A stretch of DNA of 64,000 nt from Vagococcus proximus (GTDB lineage: Bacteria; Bacillota; Bacilli; Lactobacillales; Vagococcaceae), in contig NZ_JAPDSH010000004.1 in NCBI RefSeq assembly GCF_029143285.1, forward strand, positions 1 to 64,000, given 5' to 3'. This document shows, piece by piece, positions 17,032 to 25,790 of the stretch; within the stretch, counting starts at the first letter, position 1; each line of letters opens with the position of its first letter. Under the pieces are notes generated by a model, which ran no database searches, was not told the origin of the DNA, and was given only the letters and a program-made list of their open reading frames with translations. The translations under genes and the position numbers were made by a program.

Positions 17032-17047
17032 TCGTTTCCTTTTTTCT
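17014..17047 (+). terminator. Terminator at the end of the kinase gene
   Basis: AGGAAGCGA-GCTAA-TCGTTTCCT followed by TTTTTTCTTT; it overlaps the last codons of the kinase gene and separates it partly from the ABC genes. Confidence 0.75.
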
Positions 17048-17105
17048 TTACATAAATTTAACACCTCTTTTGTTACAGTTGCAAAGTAGGAAGAGGAGGA
17101 AGAAT

Positions 17106-19049
17106 ATGATTCAATTAAAAAATCTAACAAAAACAATCGAAGGGGATCGCATACTGGATGAGATTACACTTACATTAGGTGAAGGTCTAACTTTTTTAAC
17201 AGGACCATCAGGAAGTGGAAAGTCTACTTTATTACGCTTACTCTCAGGGATTGATGGAGCCTATGAAGGTGAAATCAAACTAGGCGGGCAGGTTTTATCT
17301 GAGTTGAAAGGCAAAGAAAAAAGTTATCTTTTAAATCAAAAAGTAGGGTTCATTTGGCAAGATTATAAACTTTTTAATGAGATGACCGTGTACGAAAACA
17401 TGATGATGCCCACTCATTTAGCCAAAAGGAAAGTACCTAATGCAGAAAAAATAATGAATCAGTTAAAGCTATCCGTGTATAGTGGTACGAAAGTTCGTGA
17501 TTTATCAGGTGGACAACGTCAACGTGTCGCGATTGCTAGAGAATTAATGAAAGATCCAGATTATCTGTTAGCCGATGAGCCGACTAGTGCTCTTGATAAA
17601 GAAACAGTTGCAGACGTTATGGCAATTTTTAGAGACTTAGCGAAAACGAGAAATGTGATTATTGTAACTCATGATAAAACTCAGTTACTAGAGACGGACC
17701 AAGTGGTAGAATTAGCCAAAGGACGGGTAAAAGAGACTCGAAATCTTGACGAGACTGCTGTTAATCCAGCCTTGAAATTAGAGAAAAATAGAGTGTTAGC
17801 CTTTAGAAAAGTAGCAACACTTTTAAAAACAATGGTAATGACTCATAAAGGGCGATTTTTAACGGCAATCTTAGCGTTAATTCTGGGTACAACTCTTCTT
17901 TTAGGTGCGACAAGTGGCACAGTAGAAGAATCAAAAGAAGGTGGATTAGATAACGTCTTGGAGACATATGGTGATACTGTATTAGACATGAGTTTAGTAG
18001 GTAGTTTTATGAGTGCCGCTGGAACTGATGGTGATGATGATCAAGGCCCTTCAGCAGATGTTAATCAAGATGTTAGCAGTTTATATAAGCGTTACAAAGA
18101 AGATGAGCGTGTTCAATTTGTCGCCTATAGTGTGGCCTTTAATGATATTAAAATCAAAGTAGATGGGGAAGAACATACCGTTCAAAGTTCTGGAAATGCC
18201 CCTGTGATTAATAAAGTGTTAGCCGGCCGAATGGCAAATGGTAAAGAGAATGAAGTAGTCGTACCCGTAAGTTTTGTTGAAAAACTGGGTCTGTCTAATG
18301 AAGAAGCTTTAGGAAAAGAAATTGATTTTTCCGCAACCGTGACGACATGGAAAGGTGATGAACCTATCTTTAAACCCACTCAAGCAAAAGCTAAAATTGT
18401 TGGTGTGATTGGGACAACAATCGTAACGGGAACGGGGCCTGATATTTTTACTTATGAAATAGAAGATTCTTTCTTCTTTAGTGAATCAGCTTTAACTAAA
18501 TTACTAAGTGTATCGGATAAAAAAGTCAGTGAATCTAATTTTATCTTGCGTGCGACAACCCCTCAAACTTTGATTGAGCTTAGAGATGAAATGACGAGCG
18601 AAGGCATTGTACCATTAGGCAATTTTGAGGTTGTGGAAGATGTAGTTAATCTGTCAGAAGAAACAGATGAGCAAAAATCAAACGTTCAAGGGATTATGCT
18701 TATAGTGGTAACGGTAATGATAGTCGCTATTTACTTGATTAGTAGCTTGTTACGTCGTAAAGAGTATGCGATTTATAAATTAAATGGTTACGATAAAGTA
18801 AATCTTACCCTTCTAAATACTGTTGAGACAGTGCTAGAGATAGTTCTGGCAGGAGTGTTATTAATCATACTAGCACCTATACTGACTAACATTATGGGAA
18901 GCGTAATGGGAGTAGAAGAACCTGTCCAACAGCCAGTAAACCAAACGTTATTAGTTGTGACGGTATTAGGACTATTAGGTGGTATTGTAAGAGAAGTTAT
19001 TTTAAGAACAACAACGGTAATGAGAGCATTTAAGGTAGGGAAAAACTAA
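17106..19049 (+). CDS. MacB-type ABC transporter, ATPase fused to FtsX-like permease (first)
   Basis: 647 residues from ATG 17106 (AGGAGGAAG upstream). The N-terminal ABC ATPase has Walker A GPSGSGKST near residue 34, signature LSGGQRQRVAIA near 135 and Walker B YLLADEPTSALD. After residue 230 comes one helix, a large extracytoplasmic domain (including a very acidic AAGTDGDDDQGPSADVNQD stretch), then three C-terminal helices, the MacB/FtsX topology. It overlaps the next gene by one base, and the two probably form a heterodimer. Unlike BceAB, the ATPase and permease are in one chain. Likely role: antimicrobial-peptide or lipid-linked detoxification, or peptide export, under the upstream two-component system. 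Confidence 0.88.
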   Translation: MIQLKNLTKTIEGDRILDEITLTLGEGLTFLTGPSGSGKSTLLRLLSGIDGAYEGEIKLGGQVLSELKGKEKSYLLNQKVGFIWQDYKLFNEMTVYENMMMPTHLAKRKVPNAEKIMNQLKLSVYSGTKVRDLSGGQRQRVAIARELMKDPDYLLADEPTSALDKETVADVMAIFRDLAKTRNVIIVTHDKTQLLETDQVVELAKGRVKETRNLDETAVNPALKLEKNRVLAFRKVATLLKTMVMTHKGRFLTAILALILGTTLLLGATSGTVEESKEGGLDNVLETYGDTVLDMSLVGSFMSAAGTDGDDDQGPSADVNQDVSSLYKRYKEDERVQFVAYSVAFNDIKIKVDGEEHTVQSSGNAPVINKVLAGRMANGKENEVVVPVSFVEKLGLSNEEALGKEIDFSATVTTWKGDEPIFKPTQAKAKIVGVIGTTIVTGTGPDIFTYEIEDSFFFSESALTKLLSVSDKKVSESNFILRATTPQTLIELRDEMTSEGIVPLGNFEVVEDVVNLSEETDEQKSNVQGIMLIVVTVMIVAIYLISSLLRRKEYAIYKLNGYDKVNLTLLNTVETVLEIVLAGVLLIILAPILTNIMGSVMGVEEPVQQPVNQTLLVVTVLGLLGGIVREVILRTTTVMRAFKVGKN

Positions 19050-20848
19050 TGTATCAGTTAAAAAATGTAACAAAAAAATATGATGAAAAAGTAGTCCTAG
19101 AAGATGTTAATTACACGGCACCAACCTCGGGTTTACTTTGTGTGATGGGAGAATCAGGGAGTGGTAAAAGTACCCTCCTTTCTCTTATTGCAGGACTAGA
19201 CCGTGACTATGTGGGGGATATTCAGTTAGCTGGACAATCCCTGCATGAGTTGAGTGATAAGGCCTTAACCCAATACCGCAAAGACTATATTGGTTTTATT
19301 TTTCAAGAGTATCACTTATTAGAAGGGTATACTGCTTTGGAAAATGTGGTGTATCCAGGTGCCTTGAAGGAACAAACGCAATCTGCAGAATTAAAAGCTC
19401 TAGCTTTACTTGAAGAAGTGGGCTTGAGCGATAAAGCGTCATCTAAAGTAGAAGCATTGTCAGGTGGTCAAAAGCAACGTGTCGCAATCGCCAGAGCTTT
19501 ATTAAATGAACCAGAGGTGATTATTGCGGATGAGCCGACAGGTGCACTAGATCATGAGACGATGACTGGAATTATGACAGTACTTCAAGAAATAGCGAAG
19601 ACGAGATTAGTTATTTTAATTACCCACGATCCAGAAGTTTGTGAGTACGCAGATGAGGTCTTAACTATTCAAGAGAACAAACTCATTGTGGCAAGGGCTA
19701 TGGATAAAACCGTTCAGCATCACAAGCGTTCCTTTGGCCTAACCCCTTATCCCAAAGTACCGACAGCTAAACTGGCTGCAAAAGAAGTGAAAGTCGGTCT
19801 AGGGCACTATCTATTACTCGCCTTATGTTTCGCGATTGCCAGTACCTGTATTATGCTTGCTTTGTCAGCAGGAGGTGTGGTAGATAATTCTATCGCTGAG
19901 TTTAAAGATAAGAACGAAGCCCTAGCAAACGGTTATCTTAATAAGAAAAACGGGGCAACAGATAAGGTTATCAGCGAGTTAAAAAAAGACCCACGATTGG
20001 ATACGGTATACAAGCAGTATATCTTGAAAAACTTAACATTAGAGTCTCAAGGTAAAACAGTAAAACTTGCCGAAAAATACCCTATGGCAAAATCAAATGA
20101 AAGCTTTTCATATGGGAGAATGCCTAAAAAAGGGAAAAATGAAGTGGCTCTTAGTGGCACCTTAGCCAAACAGTTTGCGCCTAAAATTAACGAATTAATT
20201 GGTGAAACAGTGAAGCTAACTGTAAATAAACAGACAAAATCGTATCAAGTTAGTGGTATCTATAACGCAGGATATGATGATATTTACCTGAGTTCTGACC
20301 GTGAACAGGCTTACTATGACTCACTAAAAAATGAAAAATGGTACTCTGTCACGTTTGATGTAACAGAGTTTGATAGTTTACCTAAGGTGTACAAGGACTT
20401 AACAGCTAAAAAGTTAAAGCCAGAGATGGCAGTCGAGGAAGTAACGGCAATGTTAGCATCTTTTGCTAAGTTAAAATCACTATTTTTAGTGATAACAGGC
20501 TTAGTGTTGCTCGTTTGCTTATTTTTAGTCAGTGTTATGATGATAAAACTTCAAACAACACGGAAAAAAACATTGAGTATTCTAGCTGCTTTAGGATTTA
20601 ACAGAGCCTTACTGTCTAGGTTAATCGACTGGGAAAATAGTATCCTAACATTGGGAACAGTTGTCTTAACAACGATAAGCCTTACAGCGTGTTACGGCAT
20701 TAGTCAGTGGTTAAACATCCCACTGGGACTTAGCTTGACTAAACTGATGAGTGTCATAGCCGTGACAGCAGGAGCTGTTTTAATAATCAGTTGGGTTATG
20801 AAAAAAGTACCCAAACAAGCGCAATTGCTTATGGATTTAAGAGAATAA
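19049..20848 (+). CDS. MacB-type ABC transporter, ATPase fused to FtsX-like permease (second)
   Basis: 599 residues. The start codon overlaps the stop of the preceding gene (TAATG). Walker A is [12 protein letters not shown] near residue 33, signature LSGGQKQRVAIARAL near 140 and Walker B VIIADEPTGALD. The permease part has one helix at about 255-275, an extracytoplasmic domain to about 470 and three C-terminal helices. It is shorter than its partner in the extracytoplasmic domain and lacks that protein's acidic stretch, which supports an asymmetric pair. Ends 24 bases before an insertion-sequence remnant. Confidence 0.88.
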   Translation: MYQLKNVTKKYDEKVVLEDVNYTAPTSGLLCVMGESGSGKSTLLSLIAGLDRDYVGDIQLAGQSLHELSDKALTQYRKDYIGFIFQEYHLLEGYTALENVVYPGALKEQTQSAELKALALLEEVGLSDKASSKVEALSGGQKQRVAIARALLNEPEVIIADEPTGALDHETMTGIMTVLQEIAKTRLVILITHDPEVCEYADEVLTIQENKLIVARAMDKTVQHHKRSFGLTPYPKVPTAKLAAKEVKVGLGHYLLLALCFAIASTCIMLALSAGGVVDNSIAEFKDKNEALANGYLNKKNGATDKVISELKKDPRLDTVYKQYILKNLTLESQGKTVKLAEKYPMAKSNESFSYGRMPKKGKNEVALSGTLAKQFAPKINELIGETVKLTVNKQTKSYQVSGIYNAGYDDIYLSSDREQAYYDSLKNEKWYSVTFDVTEFDSLPKVYKDLTAKKLKPEMAVEEVTAMLASFAKLKSLFLVITGLVLLVCLFLVSVMMIKLQTTRKKTLSILAALGFNRALLSRLIDWENSILTLGTVVLTTISLTACYGISQWLNIPLGLSLTKLMSVIAVTAGAVLIISWVMKKVPKQAQLLMDLRE

Positions 20849-20872
20849 AGTAAACGCCCCACTACTCAAAAA

Positions 20873-21240
20873 TGAACTGCCCCCATAGATTGAGACGAAT
20901 ATAAAAATACCTCCGTTGAATTCATGTAAAATGAAGAAAATGGAGGTGTTTTTGCTATGAAAAAAGAGTAACTTATTCTGTTGAAGTAAAAGAAGCGGCT
21001 ATCAAAATGAAATTAGAAGGTAAAACAACACGTGAAATTATGGATGCCTTAACTATTAAAAATAGTACCCAGGTTAAAACGTGGTGGAAAGTGTAATCGA
21101 AACTGTACAAAATTTCATCACATATTATATAATGAAAATAGAATTCAACAAAAATACGGTTACTTGTCTTCGATAGAGTATCGAAGACAAGCAACCGCGT
21201 AGGTGTTTTTATTACTCTCTCATTTCAGGGGTTCAGCCCC
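20873..21240 (+). mobile_element. IS3-family remnant with broken orfA
   Basis: A left-end-like sequence (from TGAACTGCCCCC) leads to a short orfA whose shifted frame reads VTYSVEVKEAAIKMKLEG and on to TQVKTWWKV, the helix-turn-helix start of IS3-type OrfA. ATG AAA AAA GAG TAA shows a one-base frameshift after four codons, and the frame ends at 21096. Beyond it, a strong 18-base-pair hairpin (CGGTTACTTGTCTTCGAT and its partner, 21157-21200) and an inverted terminus-like sequence ending at about 21240 follow. No orfB remains, so the element cannot transpose itself. The first 112 bases recur at 25059-25170. Confidence 0.75.
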
Positions 21241-21326
21241 CATTATGTTTGGCTTTTTTTGTTTTTAAAATAGTGATACAATAAATTTCGAAATGATGAC
21301 AGACTGATAAAGGAAATGTGCGGATA

Positions 21327-21971
21327 ATGGAAGAGAAAAATAATGGAAAAAAACATGTAGCCTTTCCAAAGTATCAACAAGTAGCGTTGGAAATAGCAGA
21401 AAGAATTGTTGAAAATCGCTATAAATTTGGAGAAAAAATACATGCCCGATCAACGCTAGCTAGTAATTTTAATGTCTCACCTGAGACTGCTCGTAAAGCC
21501 ATCAATGTCCTGGTTGATTTGGATATCATGGAAGTTCGTCATGGGAGTGGTTCTTATGTGGCCTCTCGTGAAAATGCCCAACGATTTGTCGATAAATATA
21601 AAGATGTTCAGTCGGTTCAGGAAGTAAAAATAGATATTTTGGAAAGTGTATCTCGACAAAAAGAAGAGTTAAACCATTTTTCTGAATTATTAAATGACCT
21701 TGTTAGTCAAACAAGTAAAGTTCACCAGATATTACCCTTTGCCCCTTATGAGCTAGTCATCAATTCAGAAGCGGTACTGATTGAAAAAAGCATCGTGGAA
21801 CTGAATATTTGGCAAGAAACAGGTGCGACGATTGTAGCCATTCAAACAGGGACAGAACTGTTAGTCTCGCCGGGACCGTATGCTAAAATCAAAGAAAATG
21901 ATACAATTTATTTTGTCGGAGATGAAAGCGCCTTACAACGCATGACCAGTTACTTTTATCCAAATGAATAA
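21327..21971 (+). CDS. busR: BusR-type GntR regulator with RCK_C (c-di-AMP-binding) domain
   Basis: About 214 residues. A GntR winged helix lies at residues 10-80 (YQQVALEIAERIVENRYKFGEK, then SPETARKAINVLVDLDIMEV), a coiled-coil follows (VQEVKIDILESVSRQKEELNHFSELLNDL), and a C-terminal RCK_C/TrkA_C domain starts at about 130 (ELNIWQETGATIVAIQTG, then SPGPYAKIKENDTIYFVG). This order is that of BusR, which binds c-di-AMP through RCK_C and represses the busA betaine transporter. The adjacent transporter and GTGAC-N22-GTCAC operator support the name. Start at ATG 21327; a GTG at 21318 is an alternative. Confidence 0.92.
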   Translation: MEEKNNGKKHVAFPKYQQVALEIAERIVENRYKFGEKIHARSTLASNFNVSPETARKAINVLVDLDIMEVRHGSGSYVASRENAQRFVDKYKDVQSVQEVKIDILESVSRQKEELNHFSELLNDLVSQTSKVHQILPFAPYELVINSEAVLIEKSIVELNIWQETGATIVAIQTGTELLVSPGPYAKIKENDTIYFVGDESALQRMTSYFYPNE

Positions 21972-21980
21972 CGCAAAACT

Positions 21981-22015
21981 AAGACTTGTAGCGGTTTTTA
22001 CAAGTCTTTTTCTTT
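21981..22015 (+). terminator. Terminator of busR
   Basis: AAGACTTGTA-GCGGTTTT-TACAAGTCTT followed by TTTCTTTT; it immediately precedes the busAA promoter. Confidence 0.88.
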
Positions 22016-22057
22016 TGACACAAGTGACCACACAATGTTACGGTTGAGTGGTCACTT
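22015..22057 (+). promoter_or_regulatory. busAA promoter with bipartite BusR operator
   Basis: TTGACA lies at 22015-22020. An inverted repeat AAGTGACCAC (22022-22031) and GTGGTCACTT (22048-22057) covers the spacer and -10 region. The cores GTGAC (22024-22028) and GTCAC (22051-22055) are separated by exactly 22 bases, the spacing reported for the BusR operator, which the BusR coiled coil measures. Repression at high c-di-AMP is inferred. The -10 box itself is weak (TTACGG at 17 bases). Confidence 0.85.
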
Positions 22058-22102
22058 TGATTTTTTAGAAATCAGAAGTAAGTTTGTATGAGGGGTGTTT
22101 TT

Positions 22103-23329
22103 TTGAGTAAAGTAAGAGTGGAGAATCTAACGAAAGTCTTTGGTAAAAAAAGTCAACAAGCGTTAGCGATGGTTAAAGAAAACAAAAGTAAAGATGAGAT
22201 CATGGATGCAACTGGCGCAACTGTGGGAGTGTATGATGCCAGCTTCGAAGTTGAAGAAGGAGAAATATTCGTTATCATGGGTCTGTCAGGAAGTGGTAAA
22301 TCTACGCTGATCAGACTGTTGAATCGTTTAATTGAACCATCATCAGGACACATTTATATTGATGGTGAAGATGTTTCTAAAATGAATAAAGACATGTTAC
22401 GTGATGTGCGTCGTCATAAAATCAACATGGTATTTCAAAACTTTGGTTTATTTCCCCACAGAACGATTTTGGAAAATACCGAATATGGGTTAGAAGTTCG
22501 TGATGTTCCTAAAGTAGAGCGAACAGCTAAGGCGGAGAAAGCGCTAGATAACTCAGGGTTACTATCGTTTAAAAATCAATATCCTGATCAATTATCAGGG
22601 GGAATGCAGCAACGAGTTGGTTTGGCTCGTGCTCTAGCTAATGATCCAGAGGTCTTATTAATGGATGAAGCATTTTCTGCATTGGATCCTTTGATTCGTC
22701 GTGAAATGCAAGATGAATTGATTGAGCTACAAGCGAAAGTTAAAAAAACAATTATCTTTATTACTCATGATTTAAATGAGGCATTAAGAATTGGTGACCG
22801 TATTGCCTTAATGAAGGATGGTCAAATCATGCAAATTGGAACAGGGGAAGAAATACTTACAAACCCTGCTAATGAATTTGTTCGTGAATTTGTTGAAGAT
22901 GTTGATCGCTCTAAAGTACTAACAGCTCAAAATATTATGGTGCCGGCTTTAACAACAAATGTTGAAATTGATGGGCCGAATGTTGCTTTACAAAGAATGC
23001 GTAAAGAAGAAGTGAGTATGCTCTTAGCGGTTGATCGTAAACGTAAATTAAAAGGCAGTTTGACGGCAGAGTCAGCACGTGATGCTAGAAAAAATAATTT
23101 AACTATTAAAGAAGTCATTGATAAAAACGTTAAAAAAGTTCATCCAGACACACTAATAACGGATATGTTTGATTTGATTTATGATTCACCAACTCCGTTA
23201 GCTGTAGTTGATGACGACGATCGTTTGATTGGCGTGGTTATCAGAGGTAGTGTTATTGGTGCTTTGACTGATACAGATCATGATGTTGAAGTGTCAGTAG
23301 AGGAAGCGGGAGGTGTTGCAAATGTTTAA
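22103..23329 (+). CDS. busAA: Glycine betaine ABC transporter ATPase with tandem CBS domains
   Basis: OpuAA-type ATPase of about 408 residues. Walker A is [11 protein letters not shown], signature [15 protein letters not shown] and Walker [12 protein letters not shown]. Two CBS domains occupy the last 130 residues, the ionic-strength and c-di-AMP sensing module of OpuA. The TTG at 22103 is preferred as start, with AGGGGTG five bases upstream; the ATG at 22088 precedes that site. It overlaps busAB by eight bases. With BusAB it imports glycine betaine for osmoprotection. Confidence 0.93.
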   Translation: MSKVRVENLTKVFGKKSQQALAMVKENKSKDEIMDATGATVGVYDASFEVEEGEIFVIMGLSGSGKSTLIRLLNRLIEPSSGHIYIDGEDVSKMNKDMLRDVRRHKINMVFQNFGLFPHRTILENTEYGLEVRDVPKVERTAKAEKALDNSGLLSFKNQYPDQLSGGMQQRVGLARALANDPEVLLMDEAFSALDPLIRREMQDELIELQAKVKKTIIFITHDLNEALRIGDRIALMKDGQIMQIGTGEEILTNPANEFVREFVEDVDRSKVLTAQNIMVPALTTNVEIDGPNVALQRMRKEEVSMLLAVDRKRKLKGSLTAESARDARKNNLTIKEVIDKNVKKVHPDTLITDMFDLIYDSPTPLAVVDDDDRLIGVVIRGSVIGALTDTDHDVEVSVEEAGGVANV

Positions 23330-25049
23330 TATTTTACAATCACCTATTCCGGTTGCAGAATGGGTTACTACTGCAACCGATTGGTTAACGAATACATTTT
23401 CAGGTTTATTTTCAGTTTTACAAAAATCTGGTCAATGGGTTATGGAGCTAATGACGAATTCGTTGCTCTTTATTCCACCGCTAGTAATGATTGCTATTTT
23501 AACAGTCGTTGCCTATGTTATTTCTAAACGTAAAATAGGTTTAACGAGTTTTACGTTGTTAGGCTTATTATTTATTTATAATCAAGGGTTATGGTCAGAA
23601 TTAATGAGTACCGTAACATTAGTTATTATCTCAAGTTTAGTTTCAATTATTATTGGCGTGCCACTAGGGGTCTTAATGGCAAAAAGTGATAAAGCACAGA
23701 GCATTATCACGCCAATCTTAGATTTCATGCAAACCATGCCAGGTTTCGTTTACCTAATTCCAGCCGTTGCTTTCTTCGGAATTGGGATGGTTCCAGGTGT
23801 TTTTGCATCAGTAATTTTTGCTTTGCCCCCAACGGTCAGAATGACAAATCTTGGGATTAGACAAGTACCAACTGAATTAGTTGAAGCGTCAGATTCTTTT
23901 GGTAGTACTGGTAAACAAAAGTTGTTTAAATTAGAATTACCACTTGCTAAAAGTACAATTTTGGCAGGGATTAACCAAACTATCATGTTAGCCTTATCAA
24001 TGGTTGTTATTGCATCGATGATAGGAGCTCCTGGATTAGGCCAAGGCGTTCTTTCAGCTGTTCAACGTTCGCAAGTCGGCAGTGGCTTTGTAAATGGCTT
24101 AGCGCTTGTTATATTGGCTATTATTATGGATCGCTTTACCCAATATCTAAATCCAAAAGAGCGTCGTGCAACAAGTGATACAGCCAGTAAGAAAAAGAAA
24201 ATTTTAACTCGTTTACTAGCTTTAGTCGTTATCTTTGCTATAGGTGGTGCAACCTTATCATCTTTTGTAGGTAAGAAGAATCAGGAAGTCACACTAGCCT
24301 ATGTCGAGTGGGATACAGAAATTGCATCAACAACTGTTGTATCTGAAGTGTTAAAAGACATGGGATACGATGTGAAAATGACGCCACTTGATAGTGCGAT
24401 TATGTGGGAAGCTGTCGCCAACGGTGAAGCTGATGGTATGGTAGCGGCTTGGTTACCAGGAACTCACGGCTCTCAATATGATAAATTTAAGGATAAGTTA
24501 GATGACTTGGGTCCTAACTTAGATGGTGGTGCGCGCTTGGGATTAGTTGTTCCAAGTTACATGGATGTTAACTCAATTGATGAGCTAACAACTGAAGGGA
24601 ATCAGCAAGTTGTTGGGATAGAACCGGGTGCCGGTGTGGTTGCGGCAGCTGAAGAGACAATGGCTGAATATGCTAATTTATCAGATTGGAATCTGATGTC
24701 ATCCTCAAATGGAGCGATGACAACGGAACTAGCAAAAGCGATTAAAAATAAAGAAGAAATCGTCATTACAGGCTGGTCACCTCACTGGATGTTCTCTAGA
24801 TATGATTTGAAATACTTAGAAGATCCAAAAGGAACGATGGGTGGTGATGAAAGTATTAAGACGATGGTACGTAAAGGATTAGAAAAAGATAGTCCGGAAG
24901 TGTATCAAGTCTTGGATAATTTTAATTGGGAGTTAGCCGATATTGAGTCAGTTATGCTAGCTATTGAAAAAGGTGAAAAACCGGTGGAAGCAGCTCGCCA
25001 CTGGATAGACAATCATCAAGAACTTGTAGAGAGCTGGAAAAAAGCTTAG
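23322..25049 (+). CDS. busAB: Glycine betaine ABC transporter permease fused to substrate-binding protein
   Basis: 575 residues from ATG 23322 (GGGAGG eight bases upstream). Residues 1-290 are the permease, with the OpuAB EAA-like loop ([24 protein letters not shown]). From about 315 the chain is an OpuAC-type substrate-binding domain ([14 protein letters not shown], then [15 protein letters not shown]), with tryptophans suited to quaternary-ammonium binding. Permease-binding-protein fusion is typical of lactococcal and enterococcal OpuA/BusA. The binding domain would sit outside the membrane. Confidence 0.94.
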   Translation: MFNILQSPIPVAEWVTTATDWLTNTFSGLFSVLQKSGQWVMELMTNSLLFIPPLVMIAILTVVAYVISKRKIGLTSFTLLGLLFIYNQGLWSELMSTVTLVIISSLVSIIIGVPLGVLMAKSDKAQSIITPILDFMQTMPGFVYLIPAVAFFGIGMVPGVFASVIFALPPTVRMTNLGIRQVPTELVEASDSFGSTGKQKLFKLELPLAKSTILAGINQTIMLALSMVVIASMIGAPGLGQGVLSAVQRSQVGSGFVNGLALVILAIIMDRFTQYLNPKERRATSDTASKKKKILTRLLALVVIFAIGGATLSSFVGKKNQEVTLAYVEWDTEIASTTVVSEVLKDMGYDVKMTPLDSAIMWEAVANGEADGMVAAWLPGTHGSQYDKFKDKLDDLGPNLDGGARLGLVVPSYMDVNSIDELTTEGNQQVVGIEPGAGVVAAAEETMAEYANLSDWNLMSSSNGAMTTELAKAIKNKEEIVITGWSPHWMFSRYDLKYLEDPKGTMGGDESIKTMVRKGLEKDSPEVYQVLDNFNWELADIESVMLAIEKGEKPVEAARHWIDNHQELVESWKKA

Positions 25050-25058
25050 TCATTTGGG

Positions 25059-25170
25059 AACTGATCCCATAGATTGAGACACATATAAAAACACCCCCGT
25101 TGAATTCATGTAAAATGAAGAAAATGGAGGTGTTTTTGCTATGAAAAAAGAGTAACTTATCTTGTTGAAG
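25059..25170 (+). mobile_element. Second IS3-like left-end remnant (direct repeat of 20875-20986)
   Basis: About 112 bases match 20875-20986 with only around nine differences, in the same orientation, including the ribosome site and the start ATG AAA AAA GAG TAA with the same frameshift. The match stops at TTGAAG, where unrelated sequence begins. It is a solo left end, so the two copies bracket the bus locus as direct repeats about 4.2 kb apart. Confidence 0.75.
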
Positions 25171-25614
25171 TTTGGAAATTGGAAGAGCAAAAGGCTATTT
25201 TTAAGCCAGAAAGAGTTACCGATTGAAGAGTTTGCTACAGGAGATTCATTAGAGTTAACAAGGGTTGATTCTAATGATAAAAAATCTATACTTGAAGAAG
25301 GGAAAGTTGTAACACCTATTCAAAATAAAGTGAAAGAAAGTCAACATTTGGAAGACAATTCATTTATTATTGGAAATAGAATAAGCACACTTTGTTATGA
25401 AATATCATGTAATGGTGATAAGAAAAAAGTTGTTAAGCCCGTATCGGTCAATAGAGTAATGGATAATCTGTCTATATTAGAATTTAGTCATCTTTTCGAG
25501 ATACCTTATTCATGGAGAGGACACGATATAACGTTTAATATTAGAGTGCAAGATACTTTTAACAAAATTGTTGAAGGTTCTGAAGAAAAAATAATTATTC
25601 AGTCTAAAAAATAG
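25162..25614 (+). pseudogene. C-terminal fragment of an unidentified protein behind an IS end
   Basis: The open frame begins inside the insertion-sequence remnant, with no ribosome site and only a TTG, so it looks like the 3' part of a gene cut by the element. About 140 residues remain. The end (IPYSWRGHDITFNIRVQDTFNKI) is beta-strand-like. I do not recognise the family. A 14-base repeat (GGAAGTAACTTA with flanks) occurs twice just after it at 25614-25650. Confidence 0.5.
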
Positions 25615-25737
25615 GAAGTAACTTACTAAAAAACAGGAAGTAACTTATATGAAATAAAGCGAGTATTCAGAATAGATAGCTAAAATTATACTTAAAAGTG
25701 GTTAACTAAATCTTAAAGTTATTTTTATCTGTTTAAC

Positions 25738-25790
25738 AAAACCCAAGCCCCACATTACCGTAATGGAGTAGTGTGGGGCTTGGGTTTTGT
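25738..25790. terminator. Bidirectional terminator after menE
   Basis: AAACCCAAGCCCCACA pairs with TGTGGGGCTTGGGTTT, followed by T-rich sequence on the plus side and TTTTGTTAAAC on the minus side. Confidence 0.9.

Noticed and set aside
25614-25650. Double GGAAGTAACTTA repeat as an attachment site
   Set aside because: Two copies of a 12-14 base AT-rich repeat directly next to each other, with no recombinase gene nearby, are better explained as local duplication.
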